Source of the DNA: Terebella lapidaria
Taxonomy: Eukaryota > Annelida > Polychaeta > Terebellida > Terebellidae
NCBI GenBank assembly: GCA_949152475.1
Contig: OX424569.1
Coordinates: forward strand, 18,575,170-18,639,169
Direction: 5' to 3'
DNA length: 64,000 nucleotides
Shown here: positions 12,403 to 24,864 of the stretch, one piece after another
Numbering within the stretch: position 1 is the first letter of the stretch
How the letters are laid out: each line of letters opens with the position of its first letter
Notes under the pieces: model-generated
Databases searched by the model: none
What the model was told of the DNA's origin: nothing
The model's input: the letters and a program-made list of their open reading frames with translations, nothing else
Made by a program: the position numbers and the translations under genes

Positions 12403-12490
12403 TTGATATTATTTCTGTTGACAACATACTCAGTACATGCTAAACTTTCTTATTAAAACTAGTCACTTTTTCATGTCCATGGCCCTTTAA

Positions 12491-12972
12491 AATGATGTCA
12501 TGTCAGGTTAGTTGAAACCATCCTGCATCATACTTCATGTGTAGCAAAACCAGTAACCAGTGACAGGCACAAAAATCGAAGTGTCAAAATCGTCTGTTCT
12601 GTACAAGCTACAGACGACAATCCCACATGGCTGAATGTACGTTAAGATATTGATTGAAAATACAGGTTCAGCCATGGAGCAGGATTAACTCGAAATGGGC
12701 TTGTATGTACCCAAATGGGACCATAGCGTATGCCACCAGATGGGAAACATTGTGTGTGCAATGACATTTTTGTGCTGATGCAATTTTATGGAACTGAGTC
12801 AGCCTCTGAAACTTGAATAGTGCTCAAATATAATCTACCCGAACCACAACATGTGTGAGGACAGGATTATGGCTTAGGATTATCGGCTTAGCACAATATT
12901 TATAATCATATGTACAGTTCGCGATTTTTGACACTTTTCGACAACCGCCGTTTTGATACGTTCAAAAGCCAT
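12491..12972. other. Non-coding sequence
   Basis: I see no gene or clear element boundary between the TTAA element and the inverted repeat that starts at 12973. Confidence 0.4.
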
Positions 12973-15496
12973 GCTGGGAAAGGCGATCTCCAGAATCTGA
13001 GGTTGAACGGCGGAATTGGAGGTTGAACGCCCGAATCAGAGGAAATCTCGAAAAGAAACAAAACATTGTGAGGGAAAAGCCCTCAAAAGGTACGTAAAAT
13101 CGTCCGTGTCATCGATATAACAGTGTGCATCAGTTATGCGAATGATCATTGTCCCTCGGTAGAACAAAAACTCCTCAGTATATCACACAGTTATCTGATA
13201 AATCGCGGCACAGTTTAGAGGTACTGAAACAGGATCTAGGCGACAACACGCATCGAATGAATAAACCAGTTTCGTTCACTAAATAACCAAATATAGTACT
13301 TGAGCTTGTGCAGAATGGTTGTTTAGGTGCAAAAGACGTTATATCTGGCCAGATTTCCTGAATGTTTGGCGAAATTATTGAGTATTCAACGTGAAATGAA
13401 ACTAGGCTGCAACTCCACGAGTTTGAGGGCTCATAAAAACGGCAACACCGGAATTTACGGAACAGAGTGACGAGTGCTACCAAGAACACATTGCTCTCAG
13501 GGTTTGACGACGTCTCTGCTTTGGTGATTTGGGGTTCATGACATACGAAATATACAGCCATGTGGTCTTATTCTTCGCACATGCACCCAAATTCAAGACC
13601 CGTTAGATTAGTGTCAAAGAAATCTGCAGACATAACATAATATACATGCAAAGACAAAACTGTATCATACCTATCTACATGTACTCTTTCTATGCTTCAC
13701 TTACTGCTACATGTAGCGTTTGCCATTGTCTTCACATGTACGATGACGAACAAGGCCAAAATAAATATTTATTTCGCTGTGTCCCCTTGCGGGTCGTCTC
13801 AAACGTCGAGTGTCAGACTTTTTTTTCACTTTGATGGTATTTTACAATCAGCGGCTACATTTCATTTTGTGTAGGTTAACTAGTGTCCCCAAAATGGCTC
13901 ACTATGGTCAATGATTGCTTGCAGAAACCGATCAGGCAATGGATTGTAAAAACTACGAAGCAAACAATTAGGAAAAAATCCTTCACAAATTTATTCTTTT
14001 AAAATTATTGTTCATGATAATACAGTAACACTGGTTGATAACAAGGAGAGTCGTCCAGTACACGATTTTGTAATTTCCAACAATGGCTTATCTCTTGCGG
14101 CGGAAGAAAGGACACTTGATTTTTCAATGAGTCGGCCTTATTTCATTGATTAGCGGCAGATCATCCTCACAGAACCACATACTGTAGTGGAAAACTTGTT
14201 TTCTATATATTATAGTTCCATGCGTGCGATATATCTAGCCCTCTTGTTTGTAAAAATATGTGTTTATATAGTTGATATATTTGGAAGCTGCCAAAGTGTT
14301 TTGTAAAGATTTCTTTTATATTTATTTTTGATTGTTGCAATTGTTTTGGGTTATATTGTTATTTTCATATCACGTGTTCAACTTCTTATTGATCCAATAG
14401 TTAGATTTTTTAATATTTTGTATGTTTACTGTTTCAGATAGAATATATGTCTATCTTACAAAAAAAACATCTTATGGGAATGAAACCGAAAAACCGATAC
14501 ACAAAACAGGTACTCCGAAATGAAAAGAAAACCAAGCTCCATACAACCAGTTACGAAGCATAACTGGGACGCAAACCGAAACATTTACTTTTTTACCTCA
14601 GTGAATTTCCCGCGTCTGCTGCAAGTTTTCATGCCTAAATCAAGTAACCCGGCCAATTAGCGCTCAAATTGGACCATAAGAATGGATTCATATACACCTG
14701 TATTTTGTCAATCCCCAAGTCTGTCCTCATCCAAGTAAACCTGCATGGGGGGGGGGGGGGGGTGGAATACAGGTGTCAAGAAAAGTATACTAGTAGGCAG
14801 ATACGATTTATTGATGAACATATTTGTCTCACACTGTATCAATACAACCAGCAAAATGATGATGGCATAAGGTAATAGTATTAGTGTCCACGATCTGCGT
14901 AGTAAACTCTGAATAAACACATGCGGTCAACCAAATTAAACTGTTTTATACAAACTAGCAAACACATTGCTCTTTCATTGCCACCCAACAAGTTCTACCT
15001 CATTATTGGAAATCATGGAGTTGCCGTCCTCAATACACATGGAGTTGCAGCTGTCAAATCGAAATGTGCTCATAAATCGTGTTTTATCAGATGATGTGTA
15101 CATACTGATGTCTCTGTTGTAGTAATAAGTTAACTGGTAACTATTTCTGTGCGTGAAACATGAGTATGTTGCCACATATCCTTCGAAATGTTAAATTTGG
15201 TTGCAACTTCGCACTTCGTTTACATACGGATAGTGACCCGTTATTTTGTGTCCCAGTTTACTGCCTGGTTTGTACATTCTCACACCAATCTTGCTTATTC
15301 CTGAAAGCCATATATGTTCGCATGCTCTATGGACACACTCTTTTATGCCAATAATTGTTATGAAATACTGTATTCACCCAAAATCATAGGAGCTACTCAC
15401 AATGTTTGCTTTCTTTGCGCCATTTCGTCAGATTCGGGCATTCAACCTCCAATTCCGGCGTTCAACCTCAGATTCTGGAGGTCGCCTTTCCCAGCG
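12973..15496. mobile_element. 2.5 kb segment bounded by ~100 bp inverted repeats
   Basis: Positions 12973-13074 (GCTGGGAAAGGCGATCTCC ... ACATTGTGAGG) match the reverse complement of 15396-15496 with scattered differences. Each arm contains two copies of GAGGTTGAACG-type text. This is the layout of a TIR transposon or foldback element. The interior has a 128-codon minus-strand frame at 13175-13561 (Cys-containing, no recognised domain) and a 14-base G run at about 14749. I find no transposase motif, and the outer ends and target duplication are unclear. Confidence 0.5.
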
Positions 15497-16019
15497 TGAA
15501 AGCTCAAAAGTTTATTATGTAGGCTTTCCATCACAATTACTGGTAGTATGTATGTCAGTATTGTTGGTTCTCATGTCGGTCATTGAATCTTAGACATTTA
15601 GATATACATGATCTTTAAATTTGTTCACTTGTAATCATACACACATGTACTACTGATCTCCGGTGAGCTTGAAATAGTCTGGCGTAACCAAAAAATGTAT
15701 GGCATAAAATATTTTTATGTCAGACAATTTGTCCGAGATGACTCAGATGTTTTCGTTTTCATGAACACTGTCACTGGTCACAAAATGTTGTGTGGAAGAA
15801 ACCTGTTGTAAATCATCCGAATAGACTCTTCCATCACGCACTCAAAATAAACAAAGTCTGTTGACATGCAGACGAAAAGCTTCAGGAGGAATTTGTCATT
15901 GCAGTAGATTACTAACTTTATCAGTTCCATAGGCAGAAGTCTGAAAGTTTGCAGAAAATTGCCGTTTGGCCCCAAGGTGAGCTATACCAAGTTATAACAC
16001 GATATGATTTAGCATCGCA
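15497..16019. other. Non-coding sequence
   Basis: No gene or repeat recognised. Confidence 0.4.
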
Positions 16020-16215
16020 AAAATGTCAGCGAAAAACGGTGTAAACGAGTTAGAAAAATCAAAGTATAGAGCGAAACGGACGTTACCTCAGACTTGTGGA
16101 CATAGACTTACATGTCTTAAGGGTATTCAATGGTATTAGGGATGCACTTTGACCTTGACCTAGTTCTTAGGCATATAGTTTCTCATGCTTCACATCGAAA
16201 TGCCTCCAAGTCCCA
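16020..16215 (+). mobile_element. Diverged remnant of a family A element
   Basis: TATAGAGCGAAACGGACGTTA, ACATGTCTTAAGGGTATTCAATGG (approximate), ACTTTGACCTTGACCTAG and finally ATCGAAATGCCTCCAAG occur in the same order as in a terminal unit plus 3' end of family A. The usual CTAG|TT terminus is lost, so this is an old truncated copy. Confidence 0.6.
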
Positions 16216-18153
16216 CAGCCCTTGTTTTGTATGCATCCAATTGTGAATAATTTAATTCAAACTCAAAAAATCACTGTGGGTTCACTTTTGCCATGACCAT
16301 GCAGCCAGGGGCAGGATCATGAATGAGTGGTGTGTCCATATTGATCAAATGAGATAGACTCGTTGGATTTCTAGCCTCAGCTTTTAGTCCACAACTTCAC
16401 GTTGATATTAAATATTATCTTGCAACATCACATTTACTAGCATGAGGTTGGAAGAATTTCAGTTGAAATGTTTCAATTTCATGGTCCTTTACTTTCCATG
16501 TCTGTAACAAAAATGCTCATTCATATTCAATTTAACCCATTGATCATTTGAATAGCTTTTCCTGGAATTTGGCATCAATATATCATGTTTGCTGACATCA
16601 ACACAAACAAGGAGTGAAGATTCATTATTGGTCAATACTTTAGCAAAGGCGAAAAGAGCTAAAACAGCAAAATGGAATGATATTCTTCACTTTATTAATT
16701 TGCATTTCAATCAGCTGGGGAATTTGGAGTGGGCCAGTAAATTTGTATATGTAACATATATACCTGTGCACTGTTTCTGAGGATATCATTTATACAATGA
16801 CATTACAGCATACACTGTCAATGATATTCAGCTTCACAGGAGCATTTTAGGAGATACTACAGAAATTTTGAAGGATAATATGTTAATCTACTGTTTTAGG
16901 GAAAGGGAAAACGTTGATTTACCCATCTAACGGTACTGCTGTTAGGTTTACTACGAGCCGTCCGTCCTAAATTCGCCGGATTCCCAAATTCGTCAACAGG
17001 ATTTCCAGACCTTTCAATGCAAATGAAACCAACCAGTTCTATCATCAATCGAGACTCTGATATTCAATCTTTGTACCAGCAGTTTGTTTTCCATAAAACG
17101 AGCTTCTGAGCTCTGATAATATTGAGTTGGCAAATTTTGGGATGCGGCGAATTTAGGACGGATGGCTCGTACTGGTCCAAGACAGGCTCAAACTCTGGGA
17201 TAGTGTGTGTGGATGTCATTAAAATCTTCATCGATACCTTTAAGCTAACTACTTAGTGGTCAAACAATGAAACTATTGATCTCTTATTGGTGTTTCATAG
17301 CAATCATTATAACCTATGATTGCGACCAGGTTAGCTTTCTACAGTTTGACCTTCACGACCCAGTCTGCATGTTTCAGCAGCAATGCTTCGATCAGTTCGA
17401 TTATGTTGAATGTTTGCACACGTTGCAGTGGACTTTGTTCCTGCCATCTTAGTTTCCAGATGATTCACTTTCTACTGATGTTATTTCAGGATAGTTGGGC
17501 ATTTTACCATTAACATGATTAAACAGCTGTATAAATTAATTTAACCCTGGTTTAAGGAACAGAACTACCGGTAAGTAGTTTCATTCATATCTTGAACATC
17601 CCAAAGTCTTGAACTCACAAAGGTTGTCTTGCATCATTACTTTCTTGACATTTAGATATTGACAGCTGTGCTGTTTAAGCCTTTACTGAACATATTTTGG
17701 TCACTAATATGCGTTAAAGAAACATTTGTGGTGTTAATGTTGACATTTACGCTAACAACACGGAACATTAAGTTCGGTGTTTATTTGAACATGGTGAACA
17801 GGTGTTGTAGGCAATGTGCTTCGAAACATTGACTTATGTCTCAGCTTCAGTAAATTGCGTGGTCACCACACATCCTCGGTAAACAAAGTAATCTGCTCAA
17901 GTTTGCTGAGAGCATCCTCCCGAGCTGGCTGTATAGGTAAAGTAAGCAGCCGTTTGTAGACGCTACACTAGGCAGGATTACAGCAAAGGCGGGGCGCGTT
18001 TGTCCTAGAACTGGTCCGTTTGACACATAACTTGTTTGATTAACGGTGAGATGTAATATGACACAGAAATAATGTTTTTGCCTGTTTCTCCAGCGTGGCT
18101 GCTGAGTGAGTGGTTCTGGACAGCTTATCATCGAGAAACGTTTTTACGTCAAC
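16216..18153. other. Intergenic region upstream of ASPH
   Basis: It contains a small TIR element at 16953-17171 and otherwise only short frames. I could not identify a promoter or upstream 5' UTR exon. An in-frame TGA at 18103-18105 lies upstream of the ASPH start codon. Confidence 0.4.
16953..17171. mobile_element. Small TIR element (MITE)
   Basis: ACGAGCCGTCCGTCCTAAAT, followed by TCGCCG, at 16953-16978 is mirrored by CGGCGAATTTAGGACGGATG and GCTCGT ending at about 17170, with one mismatch. The 219 bp length, non-coding interior and inverted ends fit a MITE. I could not define a target duplication with certainty. Confidence 0.6.
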
Positions 18154-20902
18154 ATGGGGACCAGAAAACGTGCAGGGAAAGGCCACGATAAGAAGTCAGG
18201 TTGGTTTTCCTTTACCAAAATCTCTAGCGGCAGTCCCTTCTTAACACAGGTCTTAAGTTCATGCAATCATATATATACGAAGTGCATGTAACGTCATAAT
18301 TCGGAATAGTAAAAAGTATGAATAGTACCTGATGAGACCCCTTCATCTCAAGGTCACTTTGTAACAACTCTCCCGAATGAACAAAGTTCTCTGAGTCTGT
18401 CCTGTTTGATGGAATGACTGTGTACTGTTCTGCAGGGCGCGGACGCAAGCAGCGAGATCGTGGTGCTAGCGGGGACACAGTGTCCAGTGGTGCGGACAGT
18501 GATGTCGACAGCAGCCCTGGTATGTAGTGTGTGTGTGTGTGGGTGTGCGTACCTACTGGAACAGCTCCAAACAGTAGTGGGTGTGCACAGTAAATGGACA
18601 AGCCCTGACTATAGTCAAGTTCAACACAACACTCATAAGATTTTTGGCCATAATTTCGTTTAGGATGGTCGGATCAATTTGAAATTTTGTTTGCTTCCAT
18701 TGGGCATAATACCATGTTTTTCATGATATTTTAAACTTCTATTTTGAAAATTGAAAAAGTTAAATTTGCGAGTCTGAACAGAGTTTGACATGTTGTTTGA
18801 TGTTTGCATTGCACAGCACTTTGTAAGAATGATATTTTATGAGAATATACCTGTACGATTCTTCCAACTCAAAAGCTTTTGGCATATCACATTTAGTGGA
18901 ATAAAGATCATGAAAGCCCCAAATTTGATGAATTCTCGTGATCCGATTTGGGTCTTTAACATAGGGGTAGATTGCCAACTTTTTCAGTTTTCAAAATAGA
19001 AGATTAGAGATAGATTTTTTTTGTGAAAGTATGCTTTTTCGCCAAATGGAAACATATAAAATTTCTTATTGATCCAACCATCTCTAACGAAGTTATGGCC
19101 AAAAATCCTATGAGGTTTTGTGTTGAACTTGAGTAGGGTTTTGGGTGCAGTCCAATACTGGAATAACCAAAACTAGTCGTGTGTACAAAATGGTGTGTTT
19201 ATGAACACCTATTGCAAACATAAATGTATGCAGAAATTTTCAAGAAATTTTGAAATATTACTGTAAGGAAATTGATCGATAATGCTAATAAATGAAGTGA
19301 TTACCTTACATTCGTTTATTTCCAGAAATGAATGGAAAACCATCCACTTCTTCCATATCATACCCTGGGTATTCCCGGTGGGTTTTCCCAGCTGTGATAC
19401 TAGTATTGGTGCTATTTATCGGTGAGTTCCAGGGAAGGTAAAGTGTAATACAACTAGGGAGTATCATAGCCTTCGTTAGATGTGGTTCTTCACGGTGTAT
19501 GTTGATTAATGGCAGTGTTTTGTTATAATAGATAACAAGAGTTCACATGTAGCGAACAATTCACAGTTGCATAATCAATACATGAAATGAAATGTAGAGC
19601 ATTAGATTTTGATGCACTGATTTCTATAAAATTTACAGGTATATATATTGTGTTCAGTCAAGGACCAAATAGTGAATCATTTGACATAGTGGAGAGTAGT
19701 TTGCCTTCGAGCATAGATGAACAGGTTGTGAGTGACAGTGGTGAGGGGATGAGTGACTCAAAGGCAATACCACAGGAGCAAGCAGCGAACATACAGGGCA
19801 AGGAACAGAGCAGTGAGCAGGCTAGCAACCAGGATAGCCCTCCAGAACGGGAATCTCCTGACAACACAAAACCTTCCTCACCCAGCACACAGCACACCAG
19901 TGAGCAGGCTAGCAACCAGGATAGCAGGGAGTCCCCGGACAGAGCAAAACCTTCCTCACCCAGCACACAGCACACCAGTGAGCAGGCTAGCAACCAGGAT
20001 AGCAGGGAGTCCCCGGACAGAGCAAAACCTTCCTCACCCAGCACACAGCACACCAGTGAGCAGGCTAGCAACCAGGATAGCAGGGAGTCCCCGGACAGAG
20101 CAAAATCTTCCTCACCCAGCACACAGCACACCAGACAGAGCAGTGAGCAGGCAAGCGGCCAGGATAACCCTCCAAAACAGGAGTCTCCTGGCAAAACGAA
20201 ACCTTCCAGGACAGACCCTACACCCTCGCCAGCAGACCAAGGACAATCACAGAGAGTGGACAAGAAGACGGATAAGAAGGCATACAAGAAAGCTGACATC
20301 ACAAACAGTGAGGACAACAAGATCCGGGGAGAGCTTGACGATGCTGAGGCCTGGATTGCAAAGGTTTGTGGTAGGGGACCGGGGGTTTGACTTCCGATTG
20401 GTAGAGCATGTCTTAGAGGAAATCACAGTGAAGTGTATACCTGATGCTTTCATGAGCTCGCGATATGTTTTGTCTGTTTGTAGCGAAGGCCAGGAGAGGC
20501 AATAACCCGTCTTGATAAGATCCTGTCGCGCCACCCTCACAGCCCGCGGGCCACTCACCTCCGTGCCGAAGCTCTCTGTCTCCAGGCGGAACTGGAGATG
20601 AGCAACCCCATCCTGGAGAAGTGCATCCAGCAGTACCTCAAGGTTCATTCTGTTCCTTCATGAAGTAGCAATATCAATAGTTGATGTACAGTGCGTACAC
20701 ATGTGATTGTATTCCTTGTTTACTTCATAGTTCATAGTTTTAATGTATTTGACTAGGTATTGGACCTGGCTGATGTACCTCGAGCCTTGATGCTACAGTC
20801 AGGGCGTGCCTGTGCAACTAGACAACAGTTTAGAGGTTTGTGAAACATAATTAGGCATCCCGATTGAAAATCGGGAGGCCTTATGTTTTTGTCTGTTTTT
20901 TT

Positions 20903-20934
<32 letters not shown>

Positions 20935-21129
20935 TCTTCCGCCGTTCGGTTTCCGGATCATAACTCTTGAACGCCTTAATCTATCTTTTCGAAATTTTCA
21001 CAGCTCATCCGAAATACTTTGCTCCTAACCCCTATTGTTTTTCGTCGAGACCCGAAATCCAAGATGGCCGCCAGCCCTTAGGCATCCCGATTGAAAATCG
21101 GGAGGCCTTATGTTTTTGTCTGTTTTTTT

Positions 21130-21161
<32 letters not shown>

Positions 21162-24116
21162 TCTTCCGCCGTTCGGTTTCCGGATCATAACTCTTGAACG
21201 CCTTAATCTATCTTTTCGAAATTTTCACAGCTCATCCGAAATACTTTGCTCCTAACCCCTATTGTTTTTCGTCGAGACCCGAAATCCAAGATGGCCGCCA
21301 GCGGCCATTTTGGAAAAAAATATCGGGCGACTCCTGTCAATGCCATAATTTGATTCAGGCAATTTCCAGGGGGAAAAAATTTTTTGGGTGTATTTTTTTT
21401 TGGACTTAGAATTTTTCCCTCACCTGCCCCCATGCAGATGTAATACTGTGACTGAGCCATGCTACTGTATTCACTGACAGCAGCCTGCATGTCCAGCATG
21501 AGGCTAGGCTCTGCCCTCTCAGCCAGTGCAGTATATGAGAGCCCTGCTCAGTAATGCCTGTGATAAGGCAATACCCCCCCCCCTCTCCCTCCCCCACCTC
21601 CACTGTCAGCCAGTCTAATCTGCATATGAATGTAGCAATGTATCAGTGACTTGTATGCACTGCCCCTCTTCCCCTCCCCCCCCCCCCCCTCTCCTGTCCC
21701 CTCACCCCAGTTTACTATACTAACACCAACAAGTTGGAACAATGCCCTCCTTCCCTTTCTAAAGAAAACAATAGGTGGTTATATAATGATGACCCAAACT
21801 GAAGATAACAGCTTTGAAGGTCTGCCTGGGCCTTGGTTGCCGGTCAATTGTTCATTGTATTCAGTTAAAACAGCACTGTGTTTATCTGGATGAAACTACA
21901 TGCATTGTTTTGTTTTCTAGCTGTATTTCACATGCAGTGACCAAATTATCATTGTTTTACTTAGTCAGAACCCAGAATAATTTCCTTTTTGCTTGTATTA
22001 TGAATGTCTGTCCATTTAATACCTATTGAGATTAAAACAAATATCTGATGGACATTTGTCTAGTGAGCAACTGCTATAATTTGAACTCTCACTCCCACCT
22101 GTGTTCAATAATCCTGGTATATGTATTATAATAACAGTCAAGTTTCACCATTAGAAAAGAAAAGAAAAATTGGGGGATGCCACAAAGCCTATAGGCTTTT
22201 ATGTCTAGTTATATTATGTTACAGTTTTGACATAAAACAGGTCACCAGTAAGCTGCAAGACCTTTGGTTCTACACTAATAGGCTGGGGTCACAAGGCTCT
22301 CACCGTCCTGAACCGACTGATTCAGATGTACCCAGATGAACAGAGTCTGTGGAACGAGATTGGGGTCCAGAATCTGATGATCAATCGTTTTCCAGATTCC
22401 AGATCAGCTTTCCAAGAGGTCAGCTTTAAACTCCAATATTGTGATTCCATATGTCAAAATGTTCGGTGTTGTGTAAATCTTATATTTGTATCCTTACCCC
22501 CACTACAAGACGCTGCGTGTCACCCCTGGTGATGCCGTCGCTCTCGCTCACCTCGGCTTCATTCGGAAGGTGTCTGACAACGACCCTGCTGGTGCGGTGC
22601 CTCTCCTACGCCAGGCCCTGCAGAGTGGCGACAAACGCGTCCACGACGGACGGTTCTACTTCCACCTGGGCGACGCACTGCAGCGACTCGGCAACAAGAG
22701 CGAGGCCCATGAGTGGTACGGCCGCGGAGCCGCACTGGGACTGTTCCGCTCCGCATGGCAGCGCTCTCTCTACAATGTAGACCATCTGGAGTCTCGGCCC
22801 TGGTGGACGCATGAACAGACGCGTCAACAGAAACTCATCAAGGTCCGGTAATGAGGGAAATTTCTGAGAATGAATGCTACATATTATGTACATTTAAATT
22901 ATTTGTATCTGAACTCAAATATTTTGACAGCACCTCAGATCTTACTAAAAAAAAACCAGTGATCTCGGACTCATATTTGAGTCTACCTCTGATGTGTGAT
23001 TTGACTTTGTGACCAGTACAAGATCTGTGACCTGTTTGTGATCTGTGACCTTTGTTAGATGCTTGAGGAGAACTGGCAGCTGATTCGTGATGAGGGACTG
23101 GCAAACATGGACGACTCCGGCGGCTTCCGACCTGAAGATGAGAACCTGCGAGAGACCGGAATCTGGAAGCAGCTTACACTTTACCAACAGGGTTAGTATC
23201 TACTGCATGATTACCCATTGTTAAACTTTACCAACAGGGTCAGTATCTGCTGCATGATTACCCATTGTTAAACTTTACCAACAGGGTCAGTATCTGCTGC
23301 ATGATTACCCATTGTTAAACTTTACCAACAGGGTTAGTGTCAGCTGCATGATTACCCACTGTTGAAAGTTTTGGTGCCAGATATCCTCAGTTTATTTATT
23401 GCTTGTTCATGCCTATAATTATCATGAGTACATCTGATGCCTTGCCAGAGTCAAATGTTGTATGATAAATGTGACCTTTCTGGTGTTGAGTATCAAAGTG
23501 TAAGTTTGTCTCTGCAGGTCGGCAGAACGAGAACAACTGTCGGAGAGCTCCTAAGACATGTCAACTTCTGCATCAGTTCACGGAAGCCACAGGGTGCAAG
23601 CGGGGTCAGGTCAGTACAAGATCACAAGCTTGCTGCGTGGTTGTCACTCAGGCCTCCGTGTGTCTGACGGTCTGTCTGGATGTGTCATTACAGATCAAGT
23701 ATTCAGTGATGGAGCCCGGAGTTCATGTCTGGCCGCACTGTGGTCCCACTAACTGCCGTATTCGAGCTCACCTTGGACTGGTCGTTCCTGATAACTGTTG
23801 CCGTATCCGGGTCACTGATGACACAAGGTATGGCGACACACATGATTTTATCCAGGAGTGCTATCTGCCCACGTCATGTTACTGTGTCAATGAAAGTGTC
23901 AAACTAAAAAACCTGACTGAATCTCTATTTTAGCTGTTCAGAAATAAATTGAGTTCATTTTGCAGGACATGGCAGGAAGGCAAAGTCATTGTTTTTGATG
24001 ACTCGTTCGAACACGAAGTGTGGCACGACGGTGATTCGTTCCGGCTCGTCCTCATTGTAGACATCTGGCACCCGGACTTGACGCAGCGAGAAAAAGCCAC
24101 ATTGTCACCAATCTGA
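18154..24116 (+). CDS. ASPH: Aspartyl/asparaginyl beta-hydroxylase, 12 exons
   Basis: This is a type II ER membrane 2-oxoglutarate/Fe(II) dioxygenase that hydroxylates Asp/Asn of EGF domains in the lumen. Exons: 18154-18199, 18436-18519, 19326-19421, 19639-20363, 20484-20642, 20757-20835, 22282-22418, 22510-22842, 23059-23191, 23518-23609, 23694-23827, 23966-24116. All introns are GT-AG and phases agree; the product is 722 residues. Cytosolic basic N-terminus MGTRKRAGKG; membrane segment about 62-81 (WVFPAVILVLVLFI); Ser/Pro/Gln-rich stalk about 82-310; TPR-like region about 318-553 (GRFYFHLGDALQRLGNKSEA); catalytic domain to the end. Expected residues are present: His643 (WPHCGPTN), His654, His689 (FEHEVW) and Arg699, with spacings 11, 46 and 10 identical to the vertebrate enzyme's metal and 2-oxoglutarate residues. 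The start is the first ATG after an in-frame stop, with A at -3 and G at +4. An alternative 5' exon for other isoforms cannot be excluded. Confidence 0.95.
19896..20129 (+). repeat. ASPH: Coding minisatellite, 3 x 78 bp, in ASPH exon 4
   Basis: Three nearly identical 78 bp units (19896-19973, 19974-20051, 20052-20129) encode a 26-residue repeat containing SEQASNQDSRESPDRAK and a PSSPSTQHT segment. More diverged half-units flank the block. It lies in the luminal stalk between membrane anchor and TPR region, where the family is normally charged and low-complexity. Length polymorphism would keep the reading frame. Confidence 0.9.
20851..21304 (+). mobile_element. Two tandem copies of a family A 5' end in ASPH intron 6
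   Basis: TTAGGCATCCCGATTGAAAA, then TCGGGAGGCC, occurs at 20851 and 21078 (period 227 bp). Each copy continues into TTATGTTTTTGTCTG, a long T-rich tract, CCGCCGTTCGGTTTCCGGATCAT and AAGATGGCCGCCAGC. The layout (hairpin, TTATG, GTCTG, poly-T, CCGCCGTT) equals the 5' end of family A, with a different hairpin sequence. The arrays and 3' end are absent. The rest of intron 6 (21305-22281) is non-coding, with C-rich tracts near 21568 and 21676. Confidence 0.65.
23181..23366 (+). repeat. ASPH: 47 bp tandem repeat copying the exon 9 end and splice donor
   Basis: TTACCAACAGGGTTAGTATC starts at 23181 and recurs in near-identical form at 23228, 23275 and 23322, exactly 47 bp apart. The first copy contains the last codons of ASPH exon 9 (YQQG) and its 5' splice site after 23191. 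The later three copies therefore each carry a duplicate AACAGG|GT(T/C)AGT donor inside the intron. Use of a later donor would add 47, 94 or 141 nucleotides. Confidence 0.9.
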
Positions 24117-24801
24117 GTCATGACCAGCTGAATTACTCATGCATAGCTAATTAGCTATTCCATGCTGCTGCATCACTGAGTCTGAGAGAAACTGATAGAA
24201 ATGTGTACATATCATACACACAAGTAGTCAGCTGTACTGTTACAGAATTCACTATAATTCATTATAGCATGTTCATGACCATGTTCATTTCTATGGATTG
24301 TAAATTATGATAATTAATTTACAGTCCATCATTGTGTATTTATTGAATGATCTGTTGACTGAGAGACTGCTAAGTTATGTGCTGTTTGTTTTGTGTTAAC
24401 TGTTTATCATTGATCGACACATTTACCATACAAACTCTCAATATTACTGACAACCACACGGAGATATGGTTTGATTACGGGGAAAATTAAATCAAACCTT
24501 TTGTTTACTTCGAGTAATTTCACAGTAAACAACTCAGCATTAATGGAAATACCCATATGAAACAATGGGCTTTATTTGTTCATCCTGAGTTAATGTTAAG
24601 TCTTGTGCCTTCAGGGTGTTATTCTGGTGACAAACAAACTTACACCTTTTGTTTAATGTGAGTAATACTCCATTTAAAACTTGAATTAGTCAGGTAGCAC
24701 AAAGATGTATGTTTTTTTGTCACCAGAATCAAACTGTAAAGTCACAAGACATACCAGCTCTGTTGCACTCTATCATGGTGCGAGCATCATCCAGCGCTGT
24801 T
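24117..24801 (+). other. ASPH 3' UTR and intergenic sequence
   Basis: It follows the TGA at 24114-24116. I see no AATAAA; an ATTAAA at 24486-24491 is a possible variant polyadenylation signal. No further gene is seen before family A copy 2. Confidence 0.35.
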
Positions 24802-24831
24802 CCGAAATGCCTTTATGGTTTTAGCAGAATT

Positions 24832-24864
<33 letters not shown>

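Larger units (their letters stand above)
8038..12486. mobile_element. TTAA-flanked inverted-repeat element with nested insertions
   Basis: TTAAAGGGCCATGGACATG at 8034-8052 is repeated as its exact complement at 12472-12490. More diverged inverted similarity continues inward. If TTAA (8034-8037 and 12487-12490) is the target duplication, the element starts AGGGCC and ends GGCCCT. TTAA duplication is typical of piggyBac-type elements, but I see no transposase. Much of the 4.4 kb is explained by later insertions: a TA-flanked foldback at 9341-9642 and family A copy 1 at 10212-12402. The remaining 8053-9340 and 9643-10211 hold no convincing gene. Confidence 0.55.

Noticed and set aside
13175..13561. 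128-codon minus-strand frame
   Set aside because: No recognisable domain, no splice or homology support, and it lies between inverted repeats. It could be a chance frame.
19658..20320. 220-codon minus-strand frame, hydrophobic and repetitive
   Set aside because: It is the antisense shadow of the Ser/Gln-rich ASPH exon 4 repeats.
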